Origin: DAITAZ01 sp036824045
GTDB taxonomy: Bacteria > Pseudomonadota > Gammaproteobacteria > Burkholderiales > Rhodocyclaceae
Direction: 5' to 3'
Assembly (NCBI GenBank): GCA_036824045.1
Contig: DAITAZ010000010.1
Coordinates: forward strand, 30,463 to 94,462
Length of the DNA stretch: 64,000 bases
The notes below the pieces were generated by a model. The model made no database searches and was not told the origin of the DNA. It saw nothing but the letters and a program-made list of their open reading frames with translations. The position numbers and the translations under genes are program-made. Positions 8,739 to 17,172 of this stretch are shown one piece after another. The first letter of the stretch is position 1; each line of letters opens with the position of its first letter.

Positions 8739-9758
8739 CTAACCCACACCCAGCGCCCGGTCACTGGCGCGAGGGGCGGGATTTCCCCAAGCCTGGAAAT
8801 CGCCATCCCGGGCAAAAGCATCCAACGCCTCCACCATCGCTGCCGCCATCTCGGGCTGGAAGGGACTGTGCCCGCCCCCGGCAACGAGCCGCAGACGACT
8901 GCCAAAAATGGTCCGATGCACCTGCCAGGCGTTGGCCGCCCGGCAAACCAGATCCAACCGCCCATGAAGGATGGCAACGGGCCTGCCCTGCAACTGGCTC
9001 GCCAAACGCAACAGCACCGGCTCGTCGAGGAAACAGCGGCGGATCAGGTAATGGGCCTGCACCCGATACTTGTCGACCAACGCCTCCAGGGCCGATGCCG
9101 TCGGCGCCGCATAGCCAACCGGGTCCGCATCCGGCTGCAAGGCCATGTGCTCGAAACGGGCCCACTCGACCGCCGCAGCCTGAGCCCGGGCGAGGTCGTT
9201 ACCGGCCAGTTGCCGGGCGTAGTAGTGAAGCAGATTGCGACGGTGACGTTTGGGCGCGAACGCCGCGTAGTGGTGCCAGGCGTCCGGAATCAGCGCAGCA
9301 CTCTCCTGGAAAAACCACTCAAGATCCCGCCGCCCGGTGAGGAATACGCCCCGCAGCAGCACGCCGCTGACCCGCGCCAGGTGCTTCCCCCCGTAGGCGA
9401 TCGCCAGACTGGCGCCCCAGGAGCCCCCCACCACCAGCCAGCGCTCGATGCCCAAATGTGCGCGCAGCAATTCGATATCCCGCAGCAGCAAATCGGTCGT
9501 GTTGTAACGGGTACAGCCCCGGGGCGTGCTGCGGCCGCAGCCCCGCTGGTCAAAAAGGATCACCCGGTAACGGGCGGGGTCGAAAAAGCGCCGCTGCTGC
9601 GGCGTGCAGCCGCTTCCCGGCCCGCCATGCAGGAACAGCGCGGGCAGCCCGGAAGGATTGCCGCATTGCTCGAAGTAGATGCGGTGACCATCGCCCACCT
9701 CCAGGTGGCCGCGGTCAAACGGTTCGATGTCCGGGTACAAATTGGTCAGATTCTTCAT
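8739..9758 (-). CDS. pip: Prolyl aminopeptidase (proline iminopeptidase)
   Basis: A 339-aa alpha/beta hydrolase that releases N-terminal proline from peptides. The nucleophile is Ser113 in GGSWGA, the oxyanion region is FLHGGPGSG (43-50), the acid lies in LHGRLDLVCR and the histidine in GGGHSPFQPE. The signature RYNTTDLLLRDIELLR is typical of the bacterial Pip family (S33). No signal peptide is present, so it is cytoplasmic. It is divergent from the MATE exporter with a 98-bp spacer. Confidence 0.94.
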   Translation of the reverse strand: MKNLTNLYPDIEPFDRGHLEVGDGHRIYFEQCGNPSGLPALFLHGGPGSGCTPQQRRFFDPARYRVILFDQRGCGRSTPRGCTRYNTTDLLLRDIELLRAHLGIERWLVVGGSWGASLAIAYGGKHLARVSGVLLRGVFLTGRRDLEWFFQESAALIPDAWHHYAAFAPKRHRRNLLHYYARQLAGNDLARAQAAAVEWARFEHMALQPDADPVGYAAPTASALEALVDKYRVQAHYLIRRCFLDEPVLLRLASQLQGRPVAILHGRLDLVCRAANAWQVHRTIFGSRLRLVAGGGHSPFQPEMAAAMVEALDAFARDGDFQAWGNPAPRASDRALGVG

Positions 9759-9856
9759 GGTCGCGATTCTACCGGCTAACCGCGCCCCACCCGATGGCCC
9801 CGGGGAATCCGCGCGATGAGGTAGAGTGCGGGCTCGCCGCTTTCTGTCCCGCTGCC

Positions 9857-11224
9857 ATGTTTTCCGCGCTCCCCACCGTCCGCAAGCTGCTCCACCACGC
9901 AGTGCCCATCCTCATCGCGCAACTGGCAGTCATGGGGATGATGGTGGCGGACACCATCCTGGTCGGGCATTTCAGCGCTGTTCACCTCGCGGCGGTGGCA
10001 ATCGGCTCGGGACTCTACATCTCGGTGGTGTTCGCCCTGGCGGGGGTGATTCAGGCGGTTTCGCCCATCGTGGCCCACCACTATGGCGCCGGACGCGACC
10101 GGGAAATCGCCACCACGCTGCATCAGGCGGTCTGGCTGGCGCTGGTACTGAGCGTGCCCGGCGCGCTTTTGCTGCTCTACCCGACACCGCTCCTGGCACT
10201 CTCCACCATTCCGCCGGAGGTGGAAACCGTGTGCAGGCAATACCTGGCAGCCATGGCGGCAGCGATCCCGGCTTCGCTGCTCAACCGGGCTTTCCAGGGC
10301 TTTGCCAACGCCATGGGCAAGCCCCGGGTACTGATGCTGATCAACCTGCTGGCGCTGGCAGTGTATTTGCCCCTGGTGGCCTGGCTGATCCGGGGCGGGC
10401 TCGGGGTGCCGGCGCTCGGGGCCTTGGGGTGCGCACTGGCTGCCGCCACCATTTCCTGGATGAATCTCTGCATCGCCACGACCTACCTGTGGCGGGCGCC
10501 GTTTTTCCGCACTTACCGACTGTTCAGCGGCTGGAGCCGCCCGCACTGGCCAACGCTCGCAGAACTCGGGCGGCTCGGGCTCCCCATGGGGTTTTCCAAC
10601 TTCGTGGAGATCACGTCCTTCACCCTCATCTCCCTGTTTGTTGCTCGCCTGGGGGCCGAGGTCATCGCCGGCCATCGCATTGTGGCCAATGTGGCCGCGG
10701 TGAGCTACATGCTGCCCCTGTCCCTGGCCATTGCCACCTTGGTGCTGGTCGGACAAGCGGCCGGAGGGCAAGCCTGGCCCCGGGCACGGCACAACGCCTT
10801 GACCGGCATGGCGGTGGCCGCAGCAGCCTGCTCAGCGCTCGGGCTGGGTCTGTGGCTGACGGCCGAGCCACTGGTCCGGCTGTACACCAACGATACCCGG
10901 GTGGGCGCCATCGCCCTGGCGCTCTTGCCCTACATTGCCGTGTATCAGCTTTTCGATGCGGTACAGACCGTGGCCGGACAGGCCCTGCGCGGCTACAAGG
11001 TAAGCTTTGCGCCCATGCTGGCGCACATCACGTGCTTTTGGGGGATTGGCTTGGGGGGCGGCTACTGGCTGACCTACAGGGGCTGGGACCTCGGCCCCTG
11101 GCGCACGCCCCCCATGGGCGTGGCAGGGTTCTGGCTGGCTTCCGTGGTCGCCACAATTGCCATCTCCGTCCTGCTGGGCGGGCTGCTGCTGCGGGTGATC
11201 CGGCAGCACGCGGAACGGGACTGA
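9857..11224 (+). CDS. MATE family efflux transporter (NorM-like)
   Basis: The ATG at 9857 (MFSALPTVRKLL) gives 455 aa and 12 transmembrane segments, the normal MATE size; the frame is open further upstream only across the start of pip. Typical motifs are PILIAQLAVMGMMVADTILV in helix 1 and the second-half repeat GLPMGFSNFVEI. These carriers export cationic drugs or metabolites in exchange for Na+ or H+. The substrate cannot be told from sequence. It is convergent with the GNAT gene, whose stop codon lies one base after its own. Confidence 0.92.
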   Translation: MFSALPTVRKLLHHAVPILIAQLAVMGMMVADTILVGHFSAVHLAAVAIGSGLYISVVFALAGVIQAVSPIVAHHYGAGRDREIATTLHQAVWLALVLSVPGALLLLYPTPLLALSTIPPEVETVCRQYLAAMAAAIPASLLNRAFQGFANAMGKPRVLMLINLLALAVYLPLVAWLIRGGLGVPALGALGCALAAATISWMNLCIATTYLWRAPFFRTYRLFSGWSRPHWPTLAELGRLGLPMGFSNFVEITSFTLISLFVARLGAEVIAGHRIVANVAAVSYMLPLSLAIATLVLVGQAAGGQAWPRARHNALTGMAVAAAACSALGLGLWLTAEPLVRLYTNDTRVGAIALALLPYIAVYQLFDAVQTVAGQALRGYKVSFAPMLAHITCFWGIGLGGGYWLTYRGWDLGPWRTPPMGVAGFWLASVVATIAISVLLGGLLLRVIRQHAERD

Positions 11225-11647
11225 TCAGAGCACCCGGCTCATGACCCGGTGGATGATCCCCGCTTCTTCAAAGGGATCCCCCTCGGGAACGAACCCGGCC
11301 TTTTCGTAGAACCCCAACGCGCTGATCTGGGCGTGCAGTACCACCCGGGGCAGCCCGCGGGCACGCGCTTCGGCCATCAGCGCAGCGAGCATCGCGGCGC
11401 CCACGCCTTGCCCGCGCCAAGGCGCCAGGACCGCCATCCGCCCGATATGCCCGTCCGGCAGGAGGCGTCCGGTCCCGACCGCCGCGCCATCCGGCAACCG
11501 CGCCAGGGCGTGCAGCGAGCGCGCGTCCCACTCGTCCCATTCCATGTCCAGCGGCACTTTTTGCTCGTCCACGAACACCGCCAGACGAATGGGGCCGGCC
11601 AGGGCACCCAGTGCCTCCCAGGTGCCCAACTGCATGCTCATCTTCAT
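11225..11647 (-). CDS. GNAT family N-acetyltransferase
   Basis: A 140-aa acetyl-CoA-dependent acyltransferase. The start ATG (11647) overlaps the stop of the upstream L,D-transpeptidase gene (ATGA) and has GGAG eight bases before it. The core shows IRLAVFVDEQKVP, the beta-4 strand GRMAVLAPWRGQGVGAAML with the R/QxxGxG/A acetyl-CoA loop, and ALGFYEKAGFV at the C-terminus. The substrate is unknown. It is the last gene of the lemA-TPM-tadA-ldt series. Confidence 0.9.
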   Translation of the reverse strand: MKMSMQLGTWEALGALAGPIRLAVFVDEQKVPLDMEWDEWDARSLHALARLPDGAAVGTGRLLPDGHIGRMAVLAPWRGQGVGAAMLAALMAEARARGLPRVVLHAQISALGFYEKAGFVPEGDPFEEAGIIHRVMSRVL

Positions 11648-12126
11648 TCCCGTATCTCCACGGGGGTTCCGGGGGCAATCAGGTCGAACAGTTCCATGAT
11701 GTCCCGATTGCGCATGCGCACGCAGCCGATGGAACCCGGCACACCCATCGGCGCCGTATCCGGGCTGCCGTGCAGATACACGAACCGGCGCATGGTATCC
11801 ACCTCCCCCAGGCGATTGAACCCCGGCTCGCAGCCGGAGAGCCAGAGGATCCGGGTCAGAATCCAGTCCCGGCCGGGCTGGGCAGCCGCCAGTTCCGGCG
11901 ACCACACCTCGCCGGTGGGGCGCCGACGGATGAACACCGTGTTTTCCGCAGCCCCGGCGCCGATCTTGGCGCGGATGACGTGTTTGCCCCGGGGCGTGCA
12001 GAAACTGCCCTTTTTCTCACCGGGCCCCCGCGAAGCCGTAGACACGGTGTAACGGCGGACCAGCACCCCATGGGCATCCAGCAGCTTCATGCGCTGGGAG
12101 GGAATATCGATTTCTATGCGGAACAT
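11644..12126 (-). CDS. L,D-transpeptidase family protein (YkuD domain)
   Basis: The ATG at 12126 gives 160 aa. The YkuD signature is complete: His119 in YLHGSPD and the nucleophile Cys135 in GSIGCVRMRN. Such enzymes form 3-3 cross-links or attach proteins in peptidoglycan. No signal peptide is visible (MFRIEIDIPSQRMKLLD), and a longer N-terminus in this frame would overlap tadA and is not signal-like. This is odd for a periplasmic activity. The protein may be exported another way or act on a cytoplasmic precursor. It follows tadA by 5 bp. Confidence 0.88.
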   Translation of the reverse strand: MFRIEIDIPSQRMKLLDAHGVLVRRYTVSTASRGPGEKKGSFCTPRGKHVIRAKIGAGAAENTVFIRRRPTGEVWSPELAAAQPGRDWILTRILWLSGCEPGFNRLGEVDTMRRFVYLHGSPDTAPMGVPGSIGCVRMRNRDIMELFDLIAPGTPVEIRE

Positions 12127-12131
12127 GAAGG

Positions 12132-12620
12132 TCAGGCGACGGCCGTGCGGCCCCGCCGCGCCGCGAAAAACGAGGAAAGCAACCCGCCACACTCGCTGGC
12201 GAGCACGCCTCCCAGCACTTCGGCGTGATGATTCAGGCGGACCTCGGCGAAGAGGTTCACCACGCTGCCGCAGGCGCCGGTCTTGGGATCGGAAGCCCCA
12301 TACACCACCCGGCGGATGCGGGCATGCATGATAGCCCCCGCACACATTACGCAGGGCTCCAGGGTGACGTAAAGCTCACAACCGGGCAGCCGGTAGTTGC
12401 CCAGGTTGCGCGCCGCGTCCCGCAGCGCCATGATTTCCGCATGGGCCGTGGGGTCATCCCCGCCAATGGGCCGGTTGTACCCCCGCCCGACGATACGGCC
12501 GTCCTGCACCACCACCGCACCCACCGGAACTTCGTCGCAGGCCCCCGCCTCCCGGGCCAGATCCAGTGCCTCACGCATCAGGGCCTCGTCGGCCAGACTC
12601 GCTTCCATCGCTGCGCTCAT
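12132..12620 (-). CDS. tadA: tRNA-specific adenosine deaminase TadA
   Basis: A 162-aa zinc deaminase that converts A34 of tRNA-Arg(ACG) to inosine. The metal/catalytic motifs are His60-Ala-Glu62 and PCVMC with Cys90 and Cys93. The region MHARIRRVVYGASDPKTGA is diagnostic of TadA rather than of cytosine or guanine deaminases. It lies 9 bp after the small TPM gene and 5 bp before the L,D-transpeptidase. Confidence 0.95.
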   Translation of the reverse strand: MSAAMEASLADEALMREALDLAREAGACDEVPVGAVVVQDGRIVGRGYNRPIGGDDPTAHAEIMALRDAARNLGNYRLPGCELYVTLEPCVMCAGAIMHARIRRVVYGASDPKTGACGSVVNLFAEVRLNHHAEVLGGVLASECGGLLSSFFAARRGRTAVA

Positions 12621-12629
12621 CCTTAACGC

Positions 12630-13127
12630 CTACAACACCCGCGGCCGGTTGGGCAGTTCGTTGGGGTTGCTCTCCCGGGCGGGGCAATGCTGCTCCAAGA
12701 GTACGGTAATCCGCTCAACGGCTTCCAGCACGCCTTCGGCGTGGCGGCCATTGGCGCAGGCTTGCTCGATACCCGCACAGATCTGCCGCCAGGTTGCCTC
12801 TGGCACGGCACGGCTGATTCCCCGGTCAGCCAGGATTTCCACCCGGCGATCCGCGAGTTGCAGGTAGATGAGCACACCACTGTTGTGCGCCGTATCCCAC
12901 ACCCGGAGCAAGCCGAACACGTCGGCGGCGCGCGCCCGGGCGCTCTGCCCCGCCAGCAACTCCAGCAGATCCAGCCCACCCTCAATGCACACCCTCAGTT
13001 CAGCGTCGTGGCGAGCCACGGAGGCTTTCACCGCCGCCACGATGCGGTCCAGCGCAGCCATGGGGAACGCGCGCCGGATCAACCAGCGAGGCAAGAGCAG
13101 ATGGCGAAAGACACGTCCAGGCTGCAT
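12630..13127 (-). CDS. TPM-domain protein (small, YgcG-related)
   Basis: The ATG at 13127 shares its A with the upstream stop (TGATG) and has a GGGGG tract 7 bp away, better than the ATG at 13133. The product is 165 aa. A TPM (TLP18.3/Psb32/MOLO-1) domain covers most of it: AVKASVARHDAELRVCIEG, FGLLRVWDTAHNSGVLIYLQ, RRVEILADRGI. It is shorter than YgcG, with no clear signal peptide and no Gly-rich tail. It is commonly paired with a YgcG-like gene and lemA, as here. Function unknown; a membrane-quality or phosphatase-like role has been suggested for TPM domains. Confidence 0.85.
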   Translation of the reverse strand: MQPGRVFRHLLLPRWLIRRAFPMAALDRIVAAVKASVARHDAELRVCIEGGLDLLELLAGQSARARAADVFGLLRVWDTAHNSGVLIYLQLADRRVEILADRGISRAVPEATWRQICAGIEQACANGRHAEGVLEAVERITVLLEQHCPARESNPNELPNRPRVL

Positions 13128-14023
13128 CACCATTCCCCCGAGGCGCCACCGCCGCCAAAACCACCCCCTCCGCCGCCACTCCAGCCGCCGCCGCCCATGC
13201 GCCCGCCGCCGGAACTCCATCCGCCGCCGGGCAGCCCCCCCAGGAAGCTAACCCCCGCGAGCAGCAGCACGAAAAGCACCAAACCCAGCCCAGCGCCCAG
13301 CAGCAGGGAGCCGCTCACCATGGTCACCCCGGTCCCGGCCAAACCGGCGGTCACCGCAGAACCGAGGAAGCGCCCCAGGATCAGACGCAGAATCATCCCG
13401 CCAACCAGTGCCGCCACCAGGATGCCACCAAGCGCGCTGAGCGGGTCTTCCCCGGCACGACCTTGCTCCCCGGAGAAATCCGGCACCGGCAGGGCCTCGC
13501 CGCTGATCCGCGCCTCGATGGCGTCGAGCGCTGCCTCAAGCCCTTCCCTGAACTGCCCGGCCTTGAACCGGGGCGCCATCCGCTCCGCCACGATCTGCTT
13601 GGCCACCGCATCGGGGATGGCGCCTTCCAACCCGTAGCCCACCTCGATACGCATGCGCCGGTCGCCCGTGGCCACCACCAGCAGCACACCATCGTCCGTG
13701 CCCTTGCGTCCCAATTTCCAGGACTCCGCCACCCGGATCGAAAACGCCTCGATGCTCTCCGGCTGGGTGGACGGCAGAATCAGGATCGCGATCTGGCTTC
13801 CACGGGCGGATTCGAAGGCAGAGAGCCTCTCTTCCAGGACCTGCGCGTCGGCCGCCGCGAGCACCCGGCTCAAATCAGTAACGTGAGCCTTGAGCGGCGG
13901 CACCGGCACCAGTTGCTGGGCCCAGGCCACGCCCATCGCCAGCCAGGCGACCCACAACAGGCGCAGGCAGGCCGCGACAAGCGAGCCTGCCCGGGGGCGC
14001 CCCGGACGACGCAGTGCGATCAC
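13127..14023 (-). CDS. TPM-domain membrane protein, YgcG-like
   Basis: 298 aa. An N-terminal signal peptide (LLWVAWLAMGVAWA) is followed by a TPM domain at about 40-185 (VTDLSRVLAAADAQVLEERL, QIAILILPSTQPESIE, GVLLVVATGDRRMRIEVGYG). Next come one or two transmembrane segments (210-275) and a Gly/Ser-rich tail ending GGGASGEW. This is the YgcG organisation. It lies 6 bp after lemA and overlaps the small TPM gene, so the three form a module seen across proteobacteria. Confidence 0.9.
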   Translation of the reverse strand: MIALRRPGRPRAGSLVAACLRLLWVAWLAMGVAWAQQLVPVPPLKAHVTDLSRVLAAADAQVLEERLSAFESARGSQIAILILPSTQPESIEAFSIRVAESWKLGRKGTDDGVLLVVATGDRRMRIEVGYGLEGAIPDAVAKQIVAERMAPRFKAGQFREGLEAALDAIEARISGEALPVPDFSGEQGRAGEDPLSALGGILVAALVGGMILRLILGRFLGSAVTAGLAGTGVTMVSGSLLLGAGLGLVLFVLLLAGVSFLGGLPGGGWSSGGGRMGGGGWSGGGGGGFGGGGASGEW

Positions 14024-14029
14024 CGAACC

Positions 14030-14668
14030 CTACTTCGCGGGTGCGGGAACGGGCGCGGCAGCCGGGGCTGGCCCCCCACCGCCAAAGTTGATGGCAGGCG
14101 CGGTGGAAATGGCCTTCTCGTCTTCCACCTGGAAATTGGCCTTGGGTTTGTTGCCGAACACCATGGCGGTCAGATTGTTCGGGAACACCCGGACTGTGGT
14201 GTTGTAGCTCTGCACCGCCTGAATGTAGCGGTTGCGCGCCACCGCGATGCGGTTCTCGGTCCCTTCCACCTGGGCCTGCAGATCGCGGAACGAAGCATCT
14301 GCCTTCAACTGCGGGTAATTTTCCGCCACCACCAGCAGCCGTGACAGGGCGCCCGAGAGTTCAGACTGGGCTTTCTGGAACTTGGCAAAGGCCTCCGGAT
14401 CATTGACCAACTCCGGCGTGGCCTTCATCCCCGCAACTCCAGCCCGGGCTTCGGTCACTTTCGTCAGCACTTCCTTTTCGTGGGCCGCATAGCCCTGAAC
14501 CACCTGCACCAAATTCGGAATAAGGTCGGCGCGACGCTTGTACTGGTTGAGCACTTCCGACCAGGCCGCATTCACCTGCTCGTCGGAGGTCTGGATCTGG
14601 TTGTAGCCGCAGCCAGAAAGCAGACTGGCGGCGAGCAGCAGGGCGGCAATCGTTTTGGTGGTTCGCAT
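14030..14668 (-). CDS. LemA family protein
   Basis: The ATG at 14668 gives 212 aa; an in-frame ATG at 14677 is equally near the GGAG and cannot be excluded. The N-terminus (ALLLAASLLSGCGYN) has a lipobox with Cys after LSG, so it is probably a lipoprotein. The LemA core is clear: VNAAWSEVLNQYKRRADLIPNL, NYPQLKADASFRDLQAQVEGTENRIAVARNRY and YNTTVRVFPNNL. An Ala/Pro-rich tail follows. LemA proteins are helical membrane-associated proteins of unclear function. First gene of the lemA-ygcG-TPM module. Confidence 0.92.
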   Translation of the reverse strand: MRTTKTIAALLLAASLLSGCGYNQIQTSDEQVNAAWSEVLNQYKRRADLIPNLVQVVQGYAAHEKEVLTKVTEARAGVAGMKATPELVNDPEAFAKFQKAQSELSGALSRLLVVAENYPQLKADASFRDLQAQVEGTENRIAVARNRYIQAVQSYNTTVRVFPNNLTAMVFGNKPKANFQVEDEKAISTAPAINFGGGGPAPAAAPVPAPAK

Positions 14669-14776
14669 GGAAGTCATCGCTCCGTGTCTGTCTGTGTTCG
14701 ACAGGCTCAATATACGGCAGGCCGCCGCCCAATCAAGCCCAGTCACAAAGATTATCGCGAAAACCGGAGGGGCCGC

Positions 14777-15769
14777 CTATCGGGCCTGATTGCGCCGGCG
14801 CAGGGTGGCCCGGGCAAAGCACAGATCCTCCCAGGCCTTGGCCTTGTCCGCCGTGTTGCGCAGCAGGTAGGCCGGGTGATAGCTCACAATCACCGGTATG
14901 CCCTCATAGTCGAACAGGCGGCCTCGGGCGGCTCCGATCTTGACTTCCGTATCGAGAAGCGCCTGCACCGCGGGCCGCCCCAAGGCGAGAATGATCTTGG
15001 GCTGTAGCAGTGCGATCTGTCGCCGCAGGAACGGAAAACAGGCGGCGATTTCCGTTGGTTCCGGCGTGCGGTTGCCCGGTGGGCGGCACTTGACCGCGTT
15101 GCCGATGTAGACGCCCGCGCCACGCCGCAAGCCAAGCGCCGCCAACATGTTGTCCAGCAGCTTGCCGGCCTGTCCCACAAAAGGTTCGCCCTTCTCGTCC
15201 TCTTCCGCCCCAGGGCCTTCCCCCACCACCAGCCAATCGGGCGACTCATCGCCCACGCCCAATACCGCCTGCTTGCGCTTCTGACACAAGGCACAGGCCC
15301 GGCACTCGGCGACGGCACGACGCAGCCCCGCCCAATCCAGGGCCGCAATCACCTCCTCCCGGGACGGGACGGCGGGCGCTTCGGGCAGTTCGAAATCCTC
15401 GGGGAAAAACACCGGCTCCTCCATCCAAAACGGCGGCGGTTCCATGTCGGGGGGAGGTCCGTCGAGTGGGACCGCCGGCTGGGAGACGGTCTCAACGGCA
15501 GGCACGGCCGGAGCAAACGGCTCGAGAGCGTGCTGTCCCGGCTCCGGCATCGCGGGCTGAACCACGGGCTGCTCCACTGCTTCCGCGGGTGCTGGCGCCT
15601 GATGCGAAGAAAAACCGGGATCTGTTGCCGGAGCGCGGGAAACCGCAGACATCGCTGCGCCCTCGCCTCCCGCCGGAGGGGACTCTTCCGCCAAGCCCGC
15701 CCCCGGACGGCGCAGCACCCACACTGGCCCCAGCCCCATTTCCTCGAGATAGCGCAGACGGTCACTCAT
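14777..15769 (-). CDS. Family 4 uracil-DNA glycosylase (Fe-S type) with long N-terminal linker
   Basis: A 330-aa protein. Residues 140-330 form the [4Fe-4S] uracil-DNA glycosylase core, which removes uracil from deaminated DNA: cluster cysteines Cys156-x2-Cys159 and Cys228-x15-Cys244, motif GEGPGAEED (183-191), EPFVGQAGKLLDNML, and VSYHPAYLLR near the C-terminus. Residues 30-135 are an unusual Pro/Ala/Glu-rich disordered linker, so the protein is about 100 aa longer than many family members. It begins 22 bp after rimI in the tsaB-rimI series. Confidence 0.92.
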   Translation of the reverse strand: MSDRLRYLEEMGLGPVWVLRRPGAGLAEESPPAGGEGAAMSAVSRAPATDPGFSSHQAPAPAEAVEQPVVQPAMPEPGQHALEPFAPAVPAVETVSQPAVPLDGPPPDMEPPPFWMEEPVFFPEDFELPEAPAVPSREEVIAALDWAGLRRAVAECRACALCQKRKQAVLGVGDESPDWLVVGEGPGAEEDEKGEPFVGQAGKLLDNMLAALGLRRGAGVYIGNAVKCRPPGNRTPEPTEIAACFPFLRRQIALLQPKIILALGRPAVQALLDTEVKIGAARGRLFDYEGIPVIVSYHPAYLLRNTADKAKAWEDLCFARATLRRRNQAR

Positions 15770-15791
15770 CGCCGTCGCTCCAGGCGAATGG

Positions 15792-16241
15792 TCATAGTGG
15801 GGCGCTCATGAGCAATGCGTCCTCCCGTCCGTGCGGCCCGGCGTAATAGGCCTTGCGCCGCCCGGCGATCACAAACCCGCGGCCCTGATACAACCCTTGG
15901 GCCGCGAGATTGGAGGCCCGAACCTCCAAATGCATCATTCTGGCTCCAGCCTCTCTGGCCCGCTGGCAGAGGACGTCCAGCAGTTGCGTAGCGAGGCCCT
16001 GGCGTTGCCAGCGGCGGCCTACGCCCAGTATCAACAGTTCGGCCTCATCGAGCACCTGACTGACCACGCCGTAACCACAGAGCGCATCGTCCGTCAGGCA
16101 AACCACCGCGCGGTGCCCCGTGGCGAGGGAATCAGAGAAGTTGCCGCGACTCCAAGGGGTGACGGAAAGTTGCGCTTCCAGCGTCACCACGGCGTCCAGG
16201 TCGGCCTCGTCCATCGGCCGCAACACGGCGCAACACTTCAC
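15792..16241 (-). CDS. rimI: Ribosomal protein S18 alanine N-acetyltransferase RimI
   Basis: A 149-aa GNAT enzyme that acetylates the N-terminal alanine of S18. It shows WSRGNFSDSL, the acetyl-CoA loop RRWQRQGLATQLL, and the RimI-typical HLEVRASNLAAQGLYQGRGF. It overlaps tsaB by 4 bp; a tsaB-rimI pair is common. Confidence 0.93.
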   Translation of the reverse strand: MKCCAVLRPMDEADLDAVVTLEAQLSVTPWSRGNFSDSLATGHRAVVCLTDDALCGYGVVSQVLDEAELLILGVGRRWQRQGLATQLLDVLCQRAREAGARMMHLEVRASNLAAQGLYQGRGFVIAGRRKAYYAGPHGREDALLMSAPL

Positions 16242-16933
16242 GCCCGCCCCCCCGCTGCCAGGCGCTCGGCCGTAGTCTGGGCAACCTTGTCGCGGACATA
16301 GTGGGGTACAGCCAAGCCGGGATCGACTACCCTGCCCTGCTGCAAGGCAAGCGCGCCCAACTCGGCGACGGCCCGCCCAACGGGCAAGCTTGGGGGGCCA
16401 ACCCTGACCAGGCGTTCACCCAACTGGCTCGCCAGTTCAGGGAAACAACCGAAGCCGTTGCCACAACCAACCCAGCTTCCATGCGCGGGAAGTACCGCCA
16501 TCGCCGGCGCCACGCAAACCGGCTCGCCCACCACCTGCATGAGGCCGCCACCGGCGTTGCGCTGATACGCAGCGCAGTACAACTCACCGAGGCGTGCATC
16601 CATGGCGACGAAGCAGTGCTCCTCACCAGAGGCCCAAGCCACCGCCTCCAGCGAGCCGACCGCAGCCAACCGCAGGCCGGCTCCCAATGCCAGCCCCTGC
16701 GCCACGCCACAGGCCAAGCGCAATCCGGTGAAGGCGCCTGGGCCGGTCCCTACGGCAATGCCGTCCAGTTCATTGAGGGACAGTCCTGCCTCGACAAGCA
16801 GCTCCCGGATGAGCGGAAGGATGGCGCCAGAGTGCACGGCCGTTCCCTGCACGGCCCGCTCGAGGCACGCCCCGTGCGCCGTCAGGGCTACGGTACAAAG
16901 GTCCGTGGAACTGTCAAAAGCCAGCACTTTCAT
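16238..16933 (-). CDS. tsaB: tRNA threonylcarbamoyladenosine biosynthesis protein TsaB
   Basis: A 231-aa ASKHA-fold protein that acts with TsaD and TsaE to form t6A37 in ANN-decoding tRNAs. The N-terminus MKVLAFDSSTDLCTVALT and the segment GTGPGAFTGLRLACGVAQGL are diagnostic. The length matches E. coli TsaB (231). It is followed by rimI with a 4-bp overlap and preceded 52 bp upstream by a 35-aa membrane peptide. Confidence 0.95.
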   Translation of the reverse strand: MKVLAFDSSTDLCTVALTAHGACLERAVQGTAVHSGAILPLIRELLVEAGLSLNELDGIAVGTGPGAFTGLRLACGVAQGLALGAGLRLAAVGSLEAVAWASGEEHCFVAMDARLGELYCAAYQRNAGGGLMQVVGEPVCVAPAMAVLPAHGSWVGCGNGFGCFPELASQLGERLVRVGPPSLPVGRAVAELGALALQQGRVVDPGLAVPHYVRDKVAQTTAERLAAGGRA

Positions 16934-16985
16934 AGGGCCGGAATTGTACCCGAGTCAGCCCGGCCGAACCCCCGCGCCCGGCCGC

Positions 16986-17093
16986 TCAGCCCCAGCCTGG
17001 CATGACCAGGATGAGCGAGAAAGCGAAGAACCAGAGAAACAGTCGCAATACCGGACTCATCGCCCGAGCCTTGGGCGTTTCGGTGTTGGTCAT
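16986..17093 (-). CDS. Small single-pass membrane peptide (35 aa), hypothetical
   Basis: ATG at 17093 with GGAAGG eight bases upstream. The product is MTNTETPKARAMSPVLRLFL followed by WFFAFSLILVMPGWG. The N-terminal half is polar and basic; the C-terminal half is one hydrophobic segment rich in aromatic residues, so it should insert in the membrane. It lies just upstream of tsaB in the same orientation. I recognise no family. The good ribosome site and sensible topology support it, but the small size keeps confidence moderate. Confidence 0.5.
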   Translation of the reverse strand: MTNTETPKARAMSPVLRLFLWFFAFSLILVMPGWG

Positions 17094-17172
17094 GAGAATA
17101 CCCTTCCGTAGGGTGTGCCACATCACGGCGAAGCCCGGCAGCCCCCGGGAATCCGCCTCGATGTGCGCGACC

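Noticed and set aside
16930..17121. 63-aa minus-strand frame before tsaB
   Set aside because: It overlaps tsaB and has a poor composition; the 35-aa frame at 16986-17093 has the ribosome site and a sensible membrane segment.
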